Source of the DNA: Maratus speciosus
Taxonomy: Eukaryota > Arthropoda > Arachnida > Araneae > Salticidae
DNA: 64,000 nt
Reading direction: 5' to 3'
Assembly: GCA_963932465.1 (NCBI GenBank)
Contig: OZ010792.1
Span: 19,857,701 to 19,921,700 of the forward strand
The notes under the pieces are model-generated. The model saw nothing but the letters and a program-made list of their open reading frames with translations, was not told the origin of the DNA and made no database searches. Below, in pieces: positions 46,363 to 58,170 of this stretch; position 1 is the stretch's first letter, and every line of letters begins with the position of its first letter. The translations under genes were made by a program, and so were the position numbers.

Positions 46363-46968
46363 CAGTAATGGCCAAAGTATGGAAAGCCTTTTGAAAAGAT
46401 GTAGTTTTGAAGTTTGGCCGTTCATAACACCATTTTCTTTTTAAGTAATATCATAAAATCATATACCAATGAAAAAATAATTTGATCAAGATGTAATGCA
46501 TTAAATCTTATGAAGTTATATTTATTAGGGTAGTAATTATAAAGAAGAAAAGTGAAACTTATAGAAAAGATGAAATATACAAAAATTAACACAATGTCAG
46601 TTAATACGTAAATGGGTAAACTTTACTCTTAATTACGGCCTTACAATGCCTTTCCATGCAGTGAACCAAGTCCATTATTTTAGAAGCTGTTATAGTGGGA
46701 CACCAAGATTGAATTATTGCTTCTATTACTTGCATTTTATTGCTGTGTTGCATCTCTGCAACAAGTGTCTTTAGTCGACTCTAAAACTTTTCAATTGGGT
46801 TAAGATCTGAGCTGTTCCCAGGCCATTCCAATACTGGGATACGGTTATCTCGAAATTACTTTTTGTACACGTTAGCAATATGACATGGAGCAGAATCTTG
46901 TTCAAATATAAATGCTTCATTATCTTGAAAAGGATCACATGCGGAAAACTTCGGCTTTTATTTAAATA
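46363..46968 (-). pseudogene. Tc1-like transposase, 3' segment (C-terminal) and end
   Basis: On the minus strand the translation runs FIFEQDSAPCHIANVYKK, then RIPVLEWPGNSSDLNPIE, then HCKAVIKSK. These are the second catalytic Asp and the third catalytic Glu of a DD34E (Tc1-type) transposase; 34 positions separate the D of QDS and the E of NPIE. In-frame stops, including one between those motifs, show it is dead. The sequence CAGTAATGGCCAAAGTATGG at 46363, preceded by TA, looks like the outer Tc1 inverted end. The coding sequence resumes at 50792 after a Helitron. Confidence 0.85.
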
Positions 46969-47194
46969 CTAGCATATGGCCCCGTCAAAAATGACGGGAA
47001 AGTGTTATTGTAAGTTTACAACATTAAGTCAGACTCAATTAAACAGGTGATTGATATGCATGATTATTCAGATAGTGGTAAGTCCTCAAAAGCATTAAAA
47101 AAAATAGTGTTTGTAAAAGTCAACCTTCAAATGAAGAAAATATGAACCACCTCATGCGGGGGGGGGGGGGGAGAGCTTTTTCCAACAACCCTAT

Positions 47195-48375
47195 GGCAAA
47201 ATTCTCATTTTTTCTGCACATCTTTGATGAAATTCGTGTTTTTTTCGCAGCCTTTTGACAAAATGAGTGTTTTTATCGGGATTTGTTGAAAATTTTGCTT
47301 TTTTTCTGCGCCCTTTTGACGAATTACACCTCTCGCGTTTCTTTGACAAAATTCAGGGAAGAGTGCCACTTGGCAAAAAAATTTTTTTCAAAATCTTGCC
47401 AAAAATCTTTTTAAGATGGCAGAAAAACATCATTTTTAAATCTTTGTTATTTATAAATCAATGATTTTGCCCAAAAAATAGAAAATGATGTAAAAACATG
47501 GATTTATAAATAACAAAGATTTAAAACTGAAGTTTTTCCGCCATCTTGAAAAATTTGTTACGAATGCCGGTAAAATCTTGCTCACAACTACCAAAAAACT
47601 TACTAATATAAAATAAAAAGATAAATATAAATAAATACCAATAAATGAGACGGCGATTCAGGAAAAAGGGAGTTTCATACAGAAAAAAATATATAAAAAA
47701 AAAACTAAAAATACTTACACAAAAAACAAACAATCAGTTAAAATTTACAAACAAAAAAAAATCAATAATTTAATGTTTATGGTGAAATTCTCGTTTTTTC
47801 TGCACATCTCTGATGAAATTCATGTTTTTTTCGCAGTCTTTTAAAAAAATGACTGTTTTTACCACAATCCTTTCACGAAATGAGTGTTTTTATCGGGATT
47901 TGTTGCAAAATTCACGTTTTTCCTGCGCCTTTTTGATGAATTACACCTCTCACGTTTCTTTGACAAAATTCAGGGAAGAGTTTCGCATCCTGTGCCGCTT
48001 GACGAAAAAAATTGTGCCAAAAATCTTTTCAAGGTGACGGAAAAACTCAATTTTTAAATCTTTATGTTATTTATAAATCAACGATTTGCACAAAAAAATA
48101 GAAAATGATGTAAAAACATGGATTTATAAGTAACATAAAGATTTAAAAACGAAGTTTTACTGCCATCTTGAAAAATTTGTTACGAATGCAGGTAAAATCT
48201 CGCTCACAACTGCCAAAAAATTTATGAAACATAAAATAAAAGTAAAAGGATAAATATAAAGAAATACCAATAAATGAGACGGCGATTCATAAATAAAAGG
48301 GGGAGTTTCATACAAAAAAAATTTCAAATATTTACATAAAAAACAATCAGTTAAAATTTAAAAAAAAATCAATAA
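47195..48375. repeat. ~580-bp direct duplication in the Helitron
   Basis: 47195-47770 and 47780-48375 share TGATGAAATTC-TGTTTTTTTC, GAAAATGATGTAAAAACATG and ACCAATAAATGAGACGGCG in the same order. Each copy also holds an internal inverted pair around the ATGGATTTATAA-TAAC stretch. Confidence 0.8.
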
Positions 48376-48379
48376 TTTA

Positions 48380-48574
48380 ATGTTTAGAAAAAGGGATCCT
48401 AGTCAGGGTCTGAAACATCGTCAAGGTATGGTACTTCTCTTCTAACTGAATTAAATTTAAATTTTGATTGATGTTTGGTAATACACCCTCGATGTTTTTA
48501 GACTCTGAATTTTTTCGGCAGCCGTTGGCTGAATCGTCTGTCTCTAAAACAGTAAACAATGTAAATATCGATAT
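48380..48574 (-). CDS. Possible captured exon inside the Helitron (uncertain)
   Basis: On the minus strand an acceptor-like TTACTGTTTTAG at about 48539 precedes an open segment (TDDSANGCRKNSESKN…IPFSKH then stop). A donor-like AAGGTAAGTC lies upstream at about 48660. Helitrons are known to capture gene pieces with introns. The protein is not recognisable and the two sides do not share an obvious frame, so this may be chance. Confidence 0.2.
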
Positions 48575-48829
48575 ATTCACCAATAAAGGGTGCATTTTAA
48601 ACAGCTAATGCAAAAATCCTAATAAAAAAAAAGAAATAAACAGCAGAGCAAGCAAGACTTACCTTACAATCAAAATACGTTGACAGAAGCACAGGTGCAT
48701 CCGAATGTATGCAGCAAATTAGTTACGTAACAGAAAATTTAGCTGACTAACGGTTCACCTGATACTGATGAACCAATAAGCTTCAAGATCCCCCGATTTC
48801 AAAATTTACATTTTTTTTAGGTTCTTATG

Positions 48830-49165
48830 GTGAAACTTACACTTTTGCAACCTTTCGATGAAAATCTCGTTTTCTCTGTGATACTCTAATCAAAACATAT
48901 TTTTTCTGTGATTATTTGACGAAATTCACGTTTTTTGCGATACTTTGATCAAATAATGCATTTTTTCTGCAGTCATCTGATGAAATTCATGTTTTTTCCA
49001 CGATTATTTGGCGACATTCACATATTCCATGATCCTTAGACGAAACATGCATACTAAAGGACCCTTTGGGAAAAATTGTGCTTTTTTCTGCGATCCTTTG
49101 ATGGAATTCATATTCGTTTGATGACACCACCCTTTTTCTACGATATTTTGATGATTTTTGCAAGC
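48830..49165. repeat. Minisatellite-like ~33-bp units in the Helitron
   Basis: TTTGATGAAATTCACGTTTT-TTCTGCGATC and variants repeat about ten times. Similar units occur at 47205-47345 and 47790-47960, and in the neighbouring hAT element at 51390-53240. Confidence 0.8.
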
Positions 49166-50791
49166 TCCTGGCTATATGTTTTTTTCATCCTGTTTGTTTC
49201 TATACATGGATTAAATGCACAGGTCATGGGAAAGGATTAGAAATAAACTCAAATTGCAGTTGCTTGTACTCGCATTTTTATTTTGTCAAATTCTGCTACC
49301 CCCCCCCCCCCTTCTCGTCCTAAAAATGTCAACAAATTTTAATACTGATTTGCATCAATCCCAGGGATGATAAATTGTGCCGAAAAAATGGAATTCCCTG
49401 TTTTCGCTGGAAAGTGGCATGTCTGTAAATGCTTTTAAAAATATATGCATAGTTGAAAAAAAAAAAGCTGTTGCATTTTTGAAACAGCAAAAAATAATTC
49501 ACAGAAATATATTAAATTCAGCTTAAAAAATGCAGCATAGGTGAAATAAGAAACTTAAAAATAAAACAAAAAACATATGGCATTTCTTTAAAAAATCAAT
49601 GTTTATTTTTTAATTTTAGATGAAACTTTAAAATTTGATTCATATATTTGGCCAAAGCTAAAACACCATTATGTGCATCATTGAAAGTAATACACATACA
49701 AAAAGCTATGTTTTTTAACGGTACAAAAATTTAGTAAAATTTAAAAAAAAATGTAATTTTGATTTTTAAATCTTTATTATAATGAAACGTTCCTGTGAGT
49801 GATAAACACTTTATGAACATGAACTTAAAATATGCATAGTTTAGATAAAAAATAAACAAAAAATTGTGTATATGGGTGTTTAATTCTGTTCGGTGTAAAC
49901 TCAGCTGAGTTTATCAGGCAAACTGAGAAATCCGTTGATTGCCGCGATCGCGCAATTCTTTTCCTGGTCAATTGGCGCCTTCTTTCCGAAAGCCCATAAT
50001 AAAAATTAAAAAAACTTTTAAAACATTCAAAAATAACTATTGACAGATGAAAGCGAGTAGTGGCGAAAAATCAGCACGTTTATCCCTCTGTTGTTTTTCC
50101 TAAAGAAACAGCATTTCACTGTTGCCACTACAGAAGAGTGAAATACATGAATCATTGATATGAATCAATATTCATATGAATGATTCATATGAATAATGAT
50201 GAATAATCATTAAATAATGTTTTTTAAAATATTTATTCAATAAATTACGTAATATTTCATATGTATGTCGTAAACTGACTGCTTGTAAATGTAAACAGTC
50301 GTAAATAAAATTGCTGCTTATAAATGTAAACGCATTGAAAAACGCATTTCAAAAAATGAAAAACGCATTTCAAAAAACTTAAAGGCTTTAATATGCTTTA
50401 AAAAATATATTTAAAGCAGAATCAGATGTTAGCCGTATTTTTTTTTTTTTTTTTGATGAATCGTCAAAGAGTCATTCATTTGTTTCTTAATTTGCTGGAA
50501 TTTGAATCTGAATGGCAACAGTATCGTTTGTTTATATTTGATGTCTAATAGCTTAATTTTAATTTAGAACTTAATACATTATAAATGGATATGATACACA
50601 TGTTTTATATGAAAATATGCTGAACAGACATGATTTTAAGTGGAAAAAATTATCATTTAGCTGTCATATGTTAAGATATGTTTTTCATTAAGCCTAACAT
50701 GGCGTTTAGCTACGGTCGTTTCGCAGACCAGAGTGGTTCGCACCGGCATCGTTCCGTCGGTCACGTGCACTCAGCTTTTATAATAAGTAGA

Positions 50792-50902
50792 TTTCATTCA
50801 TGCATTTTTGGGCATTCATATTCCCATGTATCATAGAAAATCAGTCCACACCTTTTCATATCATATAGCCTTATATCATAACACTGGCTGGATGCTTTAA
50901 GG
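50792..50902 (-). pseudogene. Tc1-like transposase, middle segment
   Basis: Between the hAT and Helitron insertions. On the minus strand it reads HPASVMI, stop, GYM and later IHGNMNAQKCMNE, matching the part of Tc1-like transposases around the VMVWG and …G-MNA--Y motifs. It carries several stops. Its last codon continues in frame at 46968 and its first continues from 53330. Confidence 0.8.
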
Positions 50903-53329
50903 TAGGGGTGCACAACCTTTTTAAGAGAAGGGCCACTTACAAAAATGATTGGGTTGTCGAGGGCCACATCAGTAACACAGAGAAAATTCTATATCGGGAA
51001 GTAAGGGGGGCGTAATAAGTCTTTATTCTTGATAAATAATTATTTTTTGTCTATAATAAAAATAAACAAACAAATAAATAATTGTATTATTGTATATAAT
51101 TGTATATAATTGGAAATAAATAATTGTATGAAGGAATGCAGGGCTTCTTAGCATCTGTATGAATAACCATTCAACGCTTTATGAAGACTAACGGTTTCTT
51201 CTTGACAAACAGTAACTTGAAGGAAAAAAAAATACGCGAGATTTCTAAATAATTGAACGTTATTGAAAATATAATTGAATATAAAAAAAATTGAATATAA
51301 AAAAAATTATTGAAGAATAACTTAATTTAAAATAAAAGGAAACTTATTTTTAAAATAACAAGGCATGATGGACTAATTATGCTATTTTTTCTGCGGGCTA
51401 TTAACAAAACTCGTTTTTTTTCTTCTTTTGTCAATCAAGTGCGACTGATTGACGAAATTCGCGATTTTTTATCAACGACAGATTGACAGATTTCGCGGTA
51501 ATTTTCCATTGGCGATTGTCAAAATTTGCAATCTTTTCAAACAACCAAGTTGCGATACCTGCGATAAATTGACGCAATTCGCGATTTGTTTCAGCGATAA
51601 ATTTTCAAATTTCGCATTTTTTTTCCTACAACGGATCAACGAAAACTGTAATTTTTTCCGCCCCTGATCGAATTATTTCGCGACTTTTTTGTTCTGCGAT
51701 CGATCTTCGAAATTTGCAAGTTTTTTCCATGAACGATTGACAAAATTCGCGACTTTTTCTCCATGAGTGATTAGCAAATTTTACGATATTTTACGTGACA
51801 GATTGACAATATTTGCAATTTTTTCCAATCATCAATCGACGAGTGATTTTTTTCCTGATATACATTGATGTAATTTGCGATTTTTTTCGCGCAATAAATT
51901 GGCCAAAATCGCAATTTCTTTTTCGCGCACAATCGATGAAATTTGCGATTTTTTCCTGCGACCAATGGGTTTCTATTTCATGATATTTTTGGGACTGACA
52001 CACAAATTTTGTAATTTTTCCCATGAGCTATTCACGAAATTCAGGAATTTTTGGGAAAATTCACGAATTTTTTTTTACGAGCGATTGACAAATTTCTCAA
52101 TATTTTTGCGACGAATTGACAAAATTTGTAATTATTGCTATCAATTGTCAAAATTCGTGATTTTTTTCCGCGACAGATTGACAAAATCACGATTTTCCCC
52201 CTGTCGATCAACGAAATTTGCAATTTTTGTACCTCATCGACAAAATTCGCAATTTTACTGTGCCCGATTAACAAAATTCGTGGTTGTTAACTGACTCTGA
52301 TGAAATTTGTAATTTTTCCCGCGGCGAATTGACGAAATTTGCGATCTTTTCCCGCAATAAGCTGGCGAAACTCACGATTTTTCCGTAGCCGATCAAGAAA
52401 GTTTCAATTTTTCCGCAGCTCCTCGACAAAATGCGCGATTTTTCCGCGTCCGATCAACGACATTCACGATTCTTAACTGACTCTGAAAAAATTTGTAATT
52501 TTTTCGCGACAAATTGATGAAATTCGACATTTTTTCTCGCGGTAAACTGACGAAATTCACAATTTTTCGGCAGCCGGTCAACAAAACTTGAAATTTTCCC
52601 GTACCTCATCGACAAAATTCGCAATTTTTCTGTGCCCGATTAAAGAAATTTGAGACTTTACCGCGCCGAGTCGACAAAATTCGCGATTTTTCTACTCGCG
52701 ATCAACAAAATTCGAAAATTTTCCGCACCCGATAAACGAAATTTGCGATTCTTAACTGACTCTGACGGATTTTGTAATTTTTCTCGCGGCAAATTAACAA
52801 AATTCCGATTTTTCTGACGATCAACTAACAAAACTCGCAATTTTTCAGCAACCGATCAAGGATTACATAATCGACAAAATTCGCGATGTTTAACGCGTTC
52901 GATCAACGAAATTCACGATTTTTAACTGACTCTGACGAATTTTGCAATTTTTTCAGCGACAAATTGTCGAAATTCGCGATTTTTTCTCGCGATAAACTGA
53001 CAAAAGTCGATATTTTTCCCCAGTTAATTCACGAAATTTGAGATTTTTCTGTGACTCATTGATAAATTTCGTGATTTTTCCGAACTCGATCAACGAAATT
53101 TGCGATTCTTAATTGGCTCTGATGAAATTTGCAATTTCTTCCCGGGGCAAATTGACGAAATTCGCGATTTTTTCCTGCGACATATGGACAAAAAATTGCA
53201 ATTTTTCCAGTTATAAATTGACGAAATTGTGTCAAAAAACGACGAAATTATATAAATTCTGATCGCGGGCCACAAATTAACCCATGGCGGGCCACTTTTG
53301 GCCCGCGGGCAACAGGTTGTGCATCCCTA
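50903..53329. mobile_element. Non-autonomous hAT inserted in the Tc1 copy
   Basis: Inverted ends TAGGGGTGCACAACC and TAGGGATGCACAACC (14 of 15 match). The 8-bp CTTTAAGG is duplicated at 50895-50902 and 53330-53337. Subterminal GGGCCAC-T and GGCGGGCCAC segments also mirror each other. Removing the element with one target copy gives TLK-HPASV in the Tc1 frame, matching the usual order of that family. Most of the 2,427-bp body is a minisatellite; there is no transposase. Confidence 0.9.
51390..53240. repeat. Large ~33-40-bp minisatellite in the hAT element
   Basis: About 50 imperfect units close to GATTGACGAAATTCGCGATT followed by TTTTCCGC, with a higher-order pattern in places (TTCTTAACTGACTCTGA recurs at about 52291, 52470, 52751, 52923, 53107). 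Open frames up to 139 residues here are repeat translations, not genes. Confidence 0.9.
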
Positions 53330-53637
53330 CTTTAAGGTATGTGTAATGCGATTAGGATGCAAATCTTCTCCGATTATTCATCTTACGTAATTTATGCCAT
53401 CACTACCAAACAAGGAGATTTTAGTCTTTTAAGACCAAATAGCACTGTCCCATTGTTCCATTGTCCAGTTAACATGCGTTTTAGCCCAATTTAATATTTT
53501 TAACTTTTGATGTAGAGACAAAAACTTTGATGTAGAGACACCTTGATGTAGAGAGCTTTTTTAGAGTAAGTCTAGCATTTAAACCAAATTCTTGTAGCTT
53601 TCGCCGAACAGTCCTTGTACTCAACACAACATTAGCA
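53330..53637 (-). pseudogene. Tc1-like transposase, 5' segment
   Basis: Minus-strand translation reads NVVLSTRTVRRKLQEFGLNA (end of the HTH region), then WAKTHVNWTMEQWDSAIWS, then SLFGSDGINYVR, then LHPNRITHTLK. These match the stretch of Tc1-like transposases from the second DNA-binding helix to the region before VMVWG. The first catalytic Asp after IWS is replaced by a stop. A short GATGTAGAGA duplication lies at about 53510-53560. The N-terminus is cut at 53637 by a CACTG-type end. Confidence 0.85.
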
Positions 53638-53700
53638 CACTGTAAAAAAAAATCTGTAATCCTACAAAACTAGTTTTTGTAAAACTACAGAAATCTGCAT
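53638..53700. mobile_element. CACTG-type transposon end
   Basis: CACTGTAAAAAAAAATCTG, preceded by CA, abuts the Tc1 coding segment. Same terminus as 1757-1992. A second end was not found, so the extent to the right is unknown. Confidence 0.55.
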
Positions 53701-54794
53701 GTTTACTAGAATTTTATCTGTAACCGGGTATAATATTTACCACTCGCATAGTAGAAATACATGAAATATCTTAGTCTCCCATGTCAGCCAATGAGAAAGG
53801 ACTTCAATGATGACGTAATGACTATTCACGCAACCACAGAGGTGTTCAAGGTATCCATCTTGATTATGATTTCAAATTAGGATGTAAGTAAATATTTCGT
53901 CTTTATGAGTTAAATTTTGTTATATTTCCATTCTCCTTGATTCCTAATAAGTAAAAATGAACTACACAGTAAGACCGTTTGATTTCGAATTATAATGTAA
54001 CATGATTTTAGCAGGTATTAATGCGTAATCATCCTATTATTTTATTGTTAAATATTTATCGTTCAGTCAAATGACTATTCTTTACATCAGTGTTTACTGC
54101 ATGCGTGCAATTTCCAATGTTTTATGTAAAAAATAATATTTTATTGCAATATGGTTAGCAGATTAAATATTTTATTTTAAATTAGTGATGCAATGAATAG
54201 TAACCCCCCCCCCTTTGACTGATAATGAAGGCTAAATATTCCACTATTCTTCTGCAGAATACTTAAAATGTATACCAAAATTATCTTTCTTAATATTAGA
54301 GTCGTGCCGTGTAATCGGTATTTATTGTACTAGATTCCGGCATCGGGTCGGGTTTACCTTACTTTTTTGGTTCGGATCGGGTCGGTTTGGGTTTTGAATC
54401 TTGTGTGTCGGGTTCGGGTTGACTGATTTTTCAAAAGAATATCCAAAATATTTTTTTTCAGGTTAAAAATCTAGGTATAGGGCAGATGTGCCAGCAATGG
54501 ATAAAATTCAAAGTTTTTTGTTTATAAAAAAAATTTATACAATAAAAATTTTACTTTAAAAATTTTCATCATAACACCCCCCCCCCCCCCCCTCACGCTT
54601 ACATGTTTTATAATCTGTGTTATTGTTGATACTCTTAATCAAACCAATTAGGAAGCAAAAAGTGATCCTTCGAAGTTCCACTATTTTTCATTTATGTTGG
54701 CGAACATGCAAAGAGCTGGTTTAACTTAATAAATTTTATATATTCTTTTACTTTCCTGCAAAATTTCCTGCAAAATTTGTTTTTGTTTTGGTAG

Positions 54795-54970
54795 TAATAA
54801 AAATTTTTGGATATGATCATTCTAGACATTTCATCAATCGCACACTAGATGAAGCAATGGTAGCCCAATCTCCAGTTGAAAAAAGTTGCATAAGATTTCA
54901 ATTGTATAAAGTAAAAGATTATTTCAAGATCAGAAGTGATTTTGCTTCATATACTTTTTATGCTTTCTGA
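54795..54970 (+). CDS. Candidate terminal exon (uncertain)
   Basis: After a T-rich stretch and an acceptor-like TTTTGTTTTGGTAG the frame reads KIFGYDHSRHFINR to FASYTFYAF and a TGA at 54968. Composition is less biased than the surroundings. No recognised family and no upstream exon seen; AATAAA at about 55446 is distant. It could be chance or a transposon fragment. Confidence 0.25.
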
Positions 54971-55500
54971 ATATTAATGACTTGTTTATTCATAGATGTA
55001 ATAGTTTCTCTATTTATGGAACATTATACTGTATATTATCCATAATATAAACTAAGCCTTCAAGCATGGATTAAACTAAGCATGGGACAAATTTTGAAAC
55101 TTGCAATTTCTTTAATTATAAAATTGTTTCTGAAAATTATGTTTCTATATTGTTCAGGGACATTAGAAAGTGTTTGATTTGGTATTCTATAAACTGAAAT
55201 ATTGTTTTTGTGTCAAACAAAGTTCATTTTCTTATTTTTGTAAAATGTGTCCCATTCCTCCATACTCTCTCCTATGCTTCTAACTCTGAATATTGGGCAC
55301 TTTTCTATCTATACACACGTATCATGGGTATGTGTTTTAAAACTATCAGAAATATTATACATATGTTTGCGTGTATATGAAAAATGAAATGTTGGTAAAA
55401 TTTTTCTATTCCTAGAGAAGGATAAATGGTTCTTAACTGTGCCTTAAATAAAAAGAATTTGTCACATTTCTTATATATATTTTTTTTTCTTAACTTTTAA

Positions 55501-55812
55501 CTCATGTTACCGGCCTCTCAGACCTCAGCTTTTTTTTAATTTTTATAGTTTTTCAATTTTTTATGTACTTGCAATTTTCAGTTTAACTACAAACACTACC
55601 GAAATTTTGTTCCGTTGTGAACTTTAGTACTATCACCAGACACTTTTGAATAGGTGAATTTTAATTATAACAGTCCTGTACAAAAAGTTCAGTACAAAAA
55701 CACCATCCTATGAGTTAATCGTGCCTTTTATTCATCTTTCGATAAAGCGGTCTCACAGACAACTTCACATTAGTTGACTTCACACTAGTTGTGACAATTT
55801 CTGTGACATCAG
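55501..55812. mobile_element. TTAA MITE (GGTCTC family), copy 1
   Basis: Preceded by TTAA (55497-55500), followed by TTAA (55813-55816). Ends CTCATGTTACCGG and (inverse) CTGATGTCACAG. Internal AAGCGGTCTCACAGAC. Confidence 0.7.
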
Positions 55813-56659
55813 TTAAAGGTTAAGGAGTAAATTTAATAATATCTCATTCATATTGAAATATGTATTTATTTTATCTGAAAAATTGTTCTGCTCAAACTTT
55901 TTGTGAAAATCTTAGACTTGGAAAAAACCTAAATATAAACAACTGCATTTTAATTTTACGTGAGTTTCTGAGCGATAAATGCCGAGTTTTTACTTTATCG
56001 TGCAAAGAGAGATATAGGGTAGGTAGGGGTAAAGATATGAGCGGGGCAAAAATACGCACCGGCTGATTTCATATGAAGCAACATTTCGGCTCTCATGACT
56101 AATAGGTGGCAGTTTTGTTTCAAGTGTACTAGTCATTTGTTTAAACCTTTGATTAAAAGTAGCAATTTGTGCTAAGAAAATGAGGTAAGTTTAAATTTTC
56201 GAATTTTGATCTAATATTTTTTAAATTTCACTTTATTTTTTAGCTGATAGTACCTGGAATTTTTACAAATCCAAAATTTTAGTGGAGATCGAAATATTTT
56301 TAGCTTCTAAATGCCGTAGTTTACCTCGATCACATTTGTTTATACTTAAAGGGAGCCGGTTAAGCAATATACTGCAGAATAGGGTAAAAGTACGCATCCT
56401 TCTTGGGACAAAGATACGAACATGTTTAAGATATGGGACTTTGCCCTATCATTTTAGCTAGATTCAAAGCTTTTCACAATTTCTAAATTTATATTATATA
56501 AAATATAATAGCTGCTTAACTAATATAAGTTAGTAAACTACATTTTCCTTTTTCTAGTTAAGTTTTTTATTTTAATATAGAACGTAGGTATCTACCTACC
56601 TACTTTTAAAAATCAATATTGTTTCATGAATCGCTTTTGTTTTAAACCTTAAATCTTAA

Positions 56660-56960
56660 CTCCTGTTAACGGTCTCGCCGATTGCTGCAATATTCAGTTT
56701 TCACAGTTTAACTTGTAATTTTCAATTTAAGTAGTTATGTTAGTTTAATTTTGATTCGTTTGGTAAATTAGAAGTATAGCTGAAGACTTCTGAATGCGGG
56801 AAATTTTACTATAATAGCCCTTTGCATAAAGTTTAGCGCAGAAACCGCCTCTTATGAGTCAGTCAACCATTTCATTCAATCAACGATTAAGCGGTCTCGG
56901 AGACCGCTTACAGTATTTATGAAACGATTTTTGTTGAGGTTGGAGGTTAACTGCTATTTG
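56660..56960. mobile_element. TTAA MITE (GGTCTC family), copy 2, degenerate
   Basis: After TTAA: CTCCTGTTAACGGTCTCGCC; internal perfect palindrome AAGCGGTCTCGGAGACCGCTT (with one central base) near 56890-56911. The right end is decayed. Confidence 0.5.
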
Positions 56961-57883
56961 CGATCTCGCAGACCGCTGTTTTTTTCATGGTCTAGTTTAG
57001 AATTTTCAGTTTAAATATTATCAAAATTTACAAATGCTTTTACATTACTCATTCATTTTAGTGAAAATAGGGGCAAAATCCGGCCGTAATGGGGGGAAAA
57101 AATGCGCACTGCGAATATTTTGCCTCATCACTGCGTACTTTTAGTCCAACGAATAGGGCAAAGATACGCAGAGCAATTTTTTTTTAATTACAATTTCTCA
57201 CGGAATTATAATTTGACAGAATGTCGTTTGATAGTGGTCGTTTGATAGTGGAACGTGCCTAAGGTTTTAATACAACATTTTAATCAGTCGTCACATAAGT
57301 TTAGATCAATGTGCTCATTAAAAATCAAAATTAATGATAAGTGCGTAACTTTAGCCCCCACCTATGCTACATCACTTAGGTGTGTCATGTGATTGTGAGC
57401 CATGTTGTGGACAACTTGTCAGCAAGCGCCATTGAGATCAACCATGATGGTGAATATCGATGGCGCTTTTTAACAAGCTGTCCTCACTTCAAATACTTGT
57501 GGGCATGATACCCACATATGTTTGAATATTAAAGCATATACATTTGTCCATTTTCCTACATAAAACATCGTTATTAGAGATGTAATTGTAGATTACATTT
57601 CATAATATCAATAAAACCGGATTTCCTTTCCTTTTATTTCGGGTTCGTGTTGAAATAGGCCTGGGTTGAGTTGCAGGTTGCCGGAAATTATTTTGGCTGA
57701 TTCTGGTCAGGTTGCGGATCGAGGAAATATTTTTGGGGGGTTCAGGTCGAGTTGCGGGTTGACTTAAGTATAATATTCGGTTTTGTGTCTGGTGCAACTT
57801 GACCCGTGCAGGACTACTCTGTAGTCGGAAAATTTTCAATATATCAGGATTCGTACGGTCCTTAAAAGTACTTTCATTTTTCA

Positions 57884-57890
<7 letters not shown>

Positions 57891-57930
<40 letters not shown>
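57891..57930. repeat. Poly(T) tract
   Basis: About 39 T. A poly(A) tract of about 35 bases lies at 58657-58692. No retroelement body is recognisable next to either. Confidence 0.9.
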
Positions 57931-57931
<1 letters not shown>

Positions 57932-58170
57932 TGCTTGAAAGTGCTTATTTTCATACAAATTTTTTTAAAAGCCCTTTAAAGTGCTTTACTGTCATATTAT
58001 TTCTTAATCGGGGGGTGGAACTCTTCTGCATTTCTTTTCATTTCTGATTTAAAAAATAAAGATAAAACCGCCATTGCTAACCTTTCTTCTGAAATTTCCC
58101 CTCCCCTTTTTACTCCCTTCTCCACAATACCAAAGTTTAAACTGTTTAAAACTTTTTTTTTATTCTTTAA

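Larger units (their letters stand above)
46969..50791 (-). mobile_element. Helitron inserted in the Tc1 copy
   Basis: On the minus strand it starts TCTACTTATTATAAAAGC at 50791, preceded by A. It ends with hairpin CCCGTCATTTTTGACGGG, an ~11-nt spacer and CTAG at 46972-46969, followed by T. The flanking Tc1 reading frame (…CMNE before, IFK… after) is continuous through the single A-T junction, confirming both ends. The 3,823-bp body has minisatellite-like repeats and an internal ~580-bp duplication but no Rep/helicase frame, so it is non-autonomous. Confidence 0.85.
54297..57826. mobile_element. Possible hAT-like element
   Basis: Left TAGAGTCGTGCCGTGTAATC with GGGTCGGG-rich subterminal sequence (54345-54420); right, inverted, CAGAGTAGTCCTGCACGGGT with a similar GGTCAGGTTGCGG-rich stretch (57640-57770). 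Pairing of GGGTCGGGTT-type ends is known in some hAT families. I see no matching 8-bp duplication, so the pairing is tentative. Confidence 0.35.

Noticed and set aside
51875..52294. 139-residue open frame on the plus strand
   Set aside because: It is a translation of the ~33-bp minisatellite (recurring KICNF/FRD-type segments), inside a non-autonomous hAT.
57891..57930. Poly(T) tract as the tail of a LINE or processed pseudogene
   Set aside because: No coding body, target duplication or gene-like sequence is visible beside it.
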